From positions 53,298,474-53,362,473 of the forward strand of contig NC_084843.1 in the NCBI RefSeq assembly GCF_033115175.1: a stretch of 64,000 nt of DNA, read 5' to 3'. This document shows, one piece after another, positions 53,101 to 59,100 of the stretch (the first letter of the stretch is position 1; every line of letters starts with the position of its first letter). This DNA is from Lepus europaeus (taxonomy: Eukaryota > Chordata > Mammalia > Lagomorpha > Leporidae). A model generated the notes under the pieces. It worked only from the letters and a program-made list of their open reading frames with translations, made no database searches and had not been told where the DNA came from. Made by a program: the position numbers and the translations under genes.

Positions 53101-56100
53101 CCTCAGGTTTCTTCCTTTTATTCATCGAGTGTTTGTTTTTACCTTTAGGATTTTCTGTAAGATTAAAAAAAAGAAGCTATGTTTTCATAATTCATATTAA
53201 ACAAATATATTTAAAATGTCTTTTTGTTTTGTTTTTCATTTCCTTAAAAAAAAAGTGGGTCCTACCTCCTCGTGACACATAATCATATTTTTCCTCCTTC
53301 ACTTTCTCTTCATCTGGTATACTGCTATCTGAGCCTTTCCTCTTACTTGGACGGATATTCCTGTGTTGTTGTTGCTGGTGTGTATTCTGTTTTGGTACAG
53401 CAGCTTGGGAGCTCATTGCTGGTCTGGGACTATTTGCTTGGGCACGCGTATAATGACCCTAAAAATAACCATTAACAATGATTGTTTACTATATGAATAT
53501 AAGTAGCCTCAAGGAAAGTATTTAACAAAATCTGCTGATTAATAACATACATACGTGAACAGTGTTGATATTTTGATTGGCACGAGATCTACGTCGTGAT
53601 GTAATGCCAATATTTTCACCTTTTAACAAAGAGTGAACAACATCATCTAGAAAGGTCATTTGAACCATAGAAGGATCGACATTCTGTGGTTCTAGTACCT
53701 AATCCATGACAAAACACAAAAATAAAAATTAAATCCAATTAGCTAACCAATGTAATATTTAGTTTGATTTTTTTTTTGGTTTAGTGTAAATGATTAGATT
53801 TGGCATCCCTAATTTATAAGATAGTATCATATTTACAATAATTAATTTTAACCAATAAAGATAAATCTTCTTTTTAAAAAACATTTATTTATTTATTTGA
53901 GAGGCAGAAAGACAGGAGAGCTCCCATCTACTGGTTCACTTCCCAAATGCCCACAATGGCCAGGACCACAGCCAGCACCTGGCAACTCAATCCAAGCCTC
54001 CTTTATGTGTGGCAGGAAACCAATTATTGCTGCCTCTCAGGGTTCCAGCTGGTGGAAAGCTGGAGTCAGAAATAAGACCTAGGAATCAAACCCAGGTACT
54101 CAACGCAGGGCACAGGGGCATCTTAAACATACTACCAAACACTTGCTCCCCAAGCTACCTTTTTAACCACGTGAAAGTCACTAACTACTGATGAAGAATT
54201 TAAAAGCAAGTGTATCTATTGCAAGTACACTTTGAAAAATAAAAATTAACCAAGAGTATACCTCTAACTCTTAGTCATAATAACAAACAAAAAGGGTACA
54301 GATATCAAAAAACAGAAAGTAGGGACAAATATTGAGCCTAGTGGCTAAGATACCTACTTCCTACATTAGAGCATGTAGGTTCTATTCCTAGCTCTGGCTC
54401 CTAAATTCAGACCCTGAGAGGCAGGGTGGATAGATCAAGTAGTTGTGGCCCTGTCATACATGTTAGAGACCTCAGACTGAGCTCCTGGTTCCTAGCTTCA
54501 GCTTTGGTCACTGTGGGCAAATGGGAAGTAAACCAGAGAATGAGAACTCCAGTTTCACTCAAATAAATTAAGTAATTAAAAAAGTTGGAAAATAAACAAA
54601 ACAAAGACACTGGGAAGGAGAAAAAGATTTTACAATGTGCAAATAGGTAATTTAAATAACAAAGTTAACTATTTTAGAGGCCAGTGCTGTGGCATAGCTG
54701 GTGAAGCCGCCGCCTGCAGTGCTGGCATCCCATGTGGGCGCCAGTTCGAGTCCTGGCTGCCCCACTTCCAATCCATCTCTACTGCTATGGGAAAGCAGCA
54801 GAGGATGGCCCAAGTCCTTGGGCTCCTGCACCCACGTGAGAGACCTGGAAGAAGCTCATGGCTCCTGGCTTCAGACCGGTACAGCTCCAGCCCGCTGTGG
54901 CCATCTGAGGAGTGAACCAGTGGATGCTGCCTCTCTCTCTGTAACTCTTTCAAGTAAACAAATAAAATCTTTATATATTAAAAAAAAAACTATTTTAAAA
55001 AACTGAAAGCAATTTGGTACTTTGTAAGAGTCAGTCTGCCACCTTTTTAGGAAAAAAAATTTATGTAATTACATAGTACATTTAGCATTTTGACTAAACT
55101 CTAACCAAAGTATTTGAATTGTTTATAAAGGAGTTGTGTTAGATAAATATTCTACAATCTACTCAGGTTGGAAGGTATAAATACTATTTTCGTAGGTAAA
55201 GAAATAACAGCTGTAGAAGAAAACTTTTTTGTTAGCTCCCTCAAAACACTGACTTGAAATCTCAGGACTTTCAGAATGTTATTTAAAACTGCAAAACTTG
55301 TAACACCATAAAACTCAAGTGAGCATACCAAGCTGCAATCTGATCTAAGAACTACAGTGTATGTTACAAGTTTCAATTAATGCAATCATTTGGAAATTTT
55401 CTTTTCCTGGAAGAGAGAGAAACAGATTGCAAGAAAAAAAATTAGGTACCCTGATTATTAAAAGGAAGATTAATCAATGAAAAGGGTTTGATGCCTATTT
55501 CAGGGACTGTTTTTTTTTTTTTTTTTTGACAGGTAGAGTGGACAGTGAGAGTGAGAAAGAGAGAGAGACAGAGACAGAGAGAAAGGTCTTCCTTTGCCGT
55601 TGGTTCACCCTCCAATGGCCAGTGCGCTGCGGCCGGCGCACCACACTGATCAGAAGGCAGGAGCCAGGTGCTTCTCCTGGTCTCCCATGGGGTGCAGGGC
55701 CCAAGCACTTGGGCTATCCTCCACTGCACTCCTGGGCCATAGCAGAGAGCTGGCCTGGAAGAGGGGCAACCGGGACAGAATCTGGCAGCCCGACCGGGAC
55801 TAGAACCCGGTGTGCCGGCGCCGCAAGGCGGAGGATTAGCCTGTTGAGCCACAGCGCCGGCCTCAGGGACTGATTTTATCCGTGCTAAAATAAAACTGGT
55901 GTCAGTATCTCCCTCGGATCTGAAGTGACTTAAGAGCTATATAACAGATACATCTACATTTATTAATATTATTGTAACAACTCTAAAGATGAAAATTATT
56001 TAGTGTCAAACTGTTGGCAAAGACTACCTGTATTGTAAAAATCTCTTTTCAAAAATATTAGTTTAATAATTTACCTGATCATTCATAACGATCATGGTGC

Positions 56101-59100
56101 GGGTGAAGAGATCATGATGAGTAATTATACCAGTAAACCACTGGGTGGCAGAGTCTTGTCTATATACTCTCACTCTATATCCATTTAAAGAATAAGGACC
56201 TTTAAAAAAAAGCACATACATAGAGGTATCTTAAATGAAGATATTTCCATTTTGGAATTACCTGTTAGGAGAAACATGAATTATGTGATGGATGAATAAT
56301 ATCATACCTAAGGATTAGCTTTGAAAAAAATAAACCTAGAAGACAGATTCATTTAGAACAGATAATTCTAAAATTATCATGACACACACGATAGTAGACA
56401 CACTGTTTCCTTATTCCATGGAAATAAGTAGAAAAAACAGTTTCTGAAATCATGAAATAAGTGGAGTATTAAACAAAGATACAGTGTTCTATAATTTATT
56501 AAGATTACAATGCTTGCTTAACAAGTTTGGGGTGGATGATTATATGGCTGAAATAGAAACATAATTTGGACTTTGATGTCCCAGTCTCCCAGCTGCAAAA
56601 ACTTTTATCATAGGCGCCTACAAATTTTGATTCTCTAGGTATAGCTAGAAAAAGTTATTGTAAGTCTTAAAACATGAAGAGATTGCTAGGTGGATTATAT
56701 TATAAATCCAGCACTTAATGTTTTCTTAAGAAATATAGTGTACTTTTGAGCTAAACTAATTTTTTCAAATAAAAGGGAGGATTAAATATTAAAGGACATA
56801 TGTATATGTTCAAATATGCCTATCAAAACAAAAGTCACTCCACAGAATGGGACATCAGAGATGAAAATTTTTTTCAATTCACAAGCACCAAAAAATGATA
56901 TCAAGTACTTTAAACTTACTGTGAGAGAAAAACTACCACACGTGAAGAACAGCATCATACACAATTTACAGTGTTTTCAAAACTCTTGTTTATTTACTCC
57001 TTTCCAATTCTTAGATATTAATATCCCTTTTATAAAAATCAAGAAAGTGAGGTCAAGAGATTAAGAAAATATTTAAGTAGGCCGGCGCCGCGGCTCACTA
57101 GGCTAATCATCCGCCTTGCGGCGCTGGCACACTGGGTTCTAGTCCCGGTCGGGGCACCGGATTCTGTCCCGGTTGCCCCTCTTCCAGGCCAGCTCTCTGC
57201 TGTGGCCAGGGAGTGCAGTGGAGGATGGCCCAAGTGCTTGGGCCCTGCACCCCATGGGAGACCAGGAGAAGCACCTGGCTCCTGCCATTGGATCAGCGCG
57301 GTGCGCCGGCCGCAGCGCGCCAGCCGCGGCGGCCATTGGAGGGTGAACCAATGGCAAAAGGAAGACCTTTCTCTCTCTCTCTCTCTCTCACCGTCCACTC
57401 TGCCTGTCAAAAAATTTTTAAAAAAATAAGAAAATATTTAAGTAAAACACTTAAGACTAAATTAATTTTTCTGATTCGTAGGTTGATGCTTTCTTCTATG
57501 GTTACAACAAACTCAACATGCCAATTACTGGTTTAATAATTATTTGCTAGTTTTAAAAGTTTATGACAATATCAGATTAAAAACTTAATTAACACATTTG
57601 TAAGTAACATATTTGTAGAAATATTCCAAAAGACCTATGAATACATTCATCTAAAGAAAAATGAAGATGTTGATCCTCTATAATTTAAAGGAGATAATGG
57701 GAAAACAGTATTTATAAGCCATAATCCATTACACAGTTGTCTTTTCTATGAGACCCCATATTTTCAAAATTACATAGAAAATGCTTAATAATATAGCATA
57801 ACTTCAAATATGATCAGTTTTCAACTCCCATTAACAAACTATCTATACTGGTTTGTTCCCACTTAACACAATTTCGAGTCTACCTCACACAGTTCTGCCT
57901 ATAAGCATATCAATATTAATGCTTTAACTTTTCTTTCCTAAGGATACAAAAAAGAAGTTATTTTAAAGAAATTAGCCTGGTTACTCCAAAAAATAAATTG
58001 CAAGGAAAGGGAGGGAAAAAAACAATGGAGGGGACATATCAATCAATCATAATGTATAGACTTTTTCTGATTCTGATTTTTAAAAATGTAAATAAAACCT
58101 GTTAAAATCAAATATGACTTTTATGAGACAAATCAAACTATGAACCTGACTATACATACCATTTGATAATAAGGCACAGTTATGTTTTTCAGCATAAGGA
58201 ACTGGCAGCTTTGTTTAAAAAAATGGATAGGGGCAAGCATTTGACCTAGCAGTTGATACGCATGCAGGTTAGGCTCCCCACTTCCTTGGGTCCAGCTCCA
58301 GTCCAGATTCCAGCTTCCTGTTAATGTACACCCTGGGAGGCAGCAGGTGATGTACTTGAAAGAGGTTCAGGCTCCAGGGCCTAGTTATCGCAAGCATTTG
58401 AGGAGTCAAGCAGGGAATAGGGCACTCTGTCTCTCTTGAATGAATAAATACAAATTTCTAAAAAAATGGCTAGAATAATGTGATATCTGAAATTTCATGG
58501 AAGTAAAGACAATGTGGATGGAGCAGGATCATCTGAGGCTTGATAGCTATTGGGGCTAGGAGATCGCTATATGGAAATTGATGGAAATGAATCTATTTTT
58601 GTGTATGCTTTCAATTCTCTATAGTAAAATTTAAATAATTAGCCTAAGAAGAATTTACTATGTAGATGATCCGTTGCTGTAAGGCAAAACAGCAACAAGT
58701 TTGAGATTATCTCTACTAATGTTTAATGGTATAGAAGTTCAGGGTTGAGGTAAATATGGAAATTTAAGAACAAAATTCCATTCTTAACAGTCAACATAAT
58801 AAAAGTTCATAGCATATTATCTCAATTTCAGTTCAATTTTTCAAAAAGCTTTTATCTACCATATATGATTTCACTGATATAAAAAGGAATCACTAATCAT
58901 GAAACCTCACTGGTCTGAAGGTCACATTTTGTAAACAAACTGTAACTTATTAAACAAAGGAAATAACTAAGACTAGTATTGTAGTAATTGCTGAGGAACC
59001 TGCATTGAAACAGGCACTTTTATCAGATACCTACAGCACTCTTCAAAGGAAATCAGTTGTGGCTTTGGGCAACCCTTTAGTGCAAACAATGCTTCCTTCT

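Larger units (their letters stand above)
53699..56074 (-). other. JMJD1C: JMJD1C intron (2.4 kb)
   Basis: Four C SINEs (two old, two younger); 54990-55490 is unique. Confidence 0.85.
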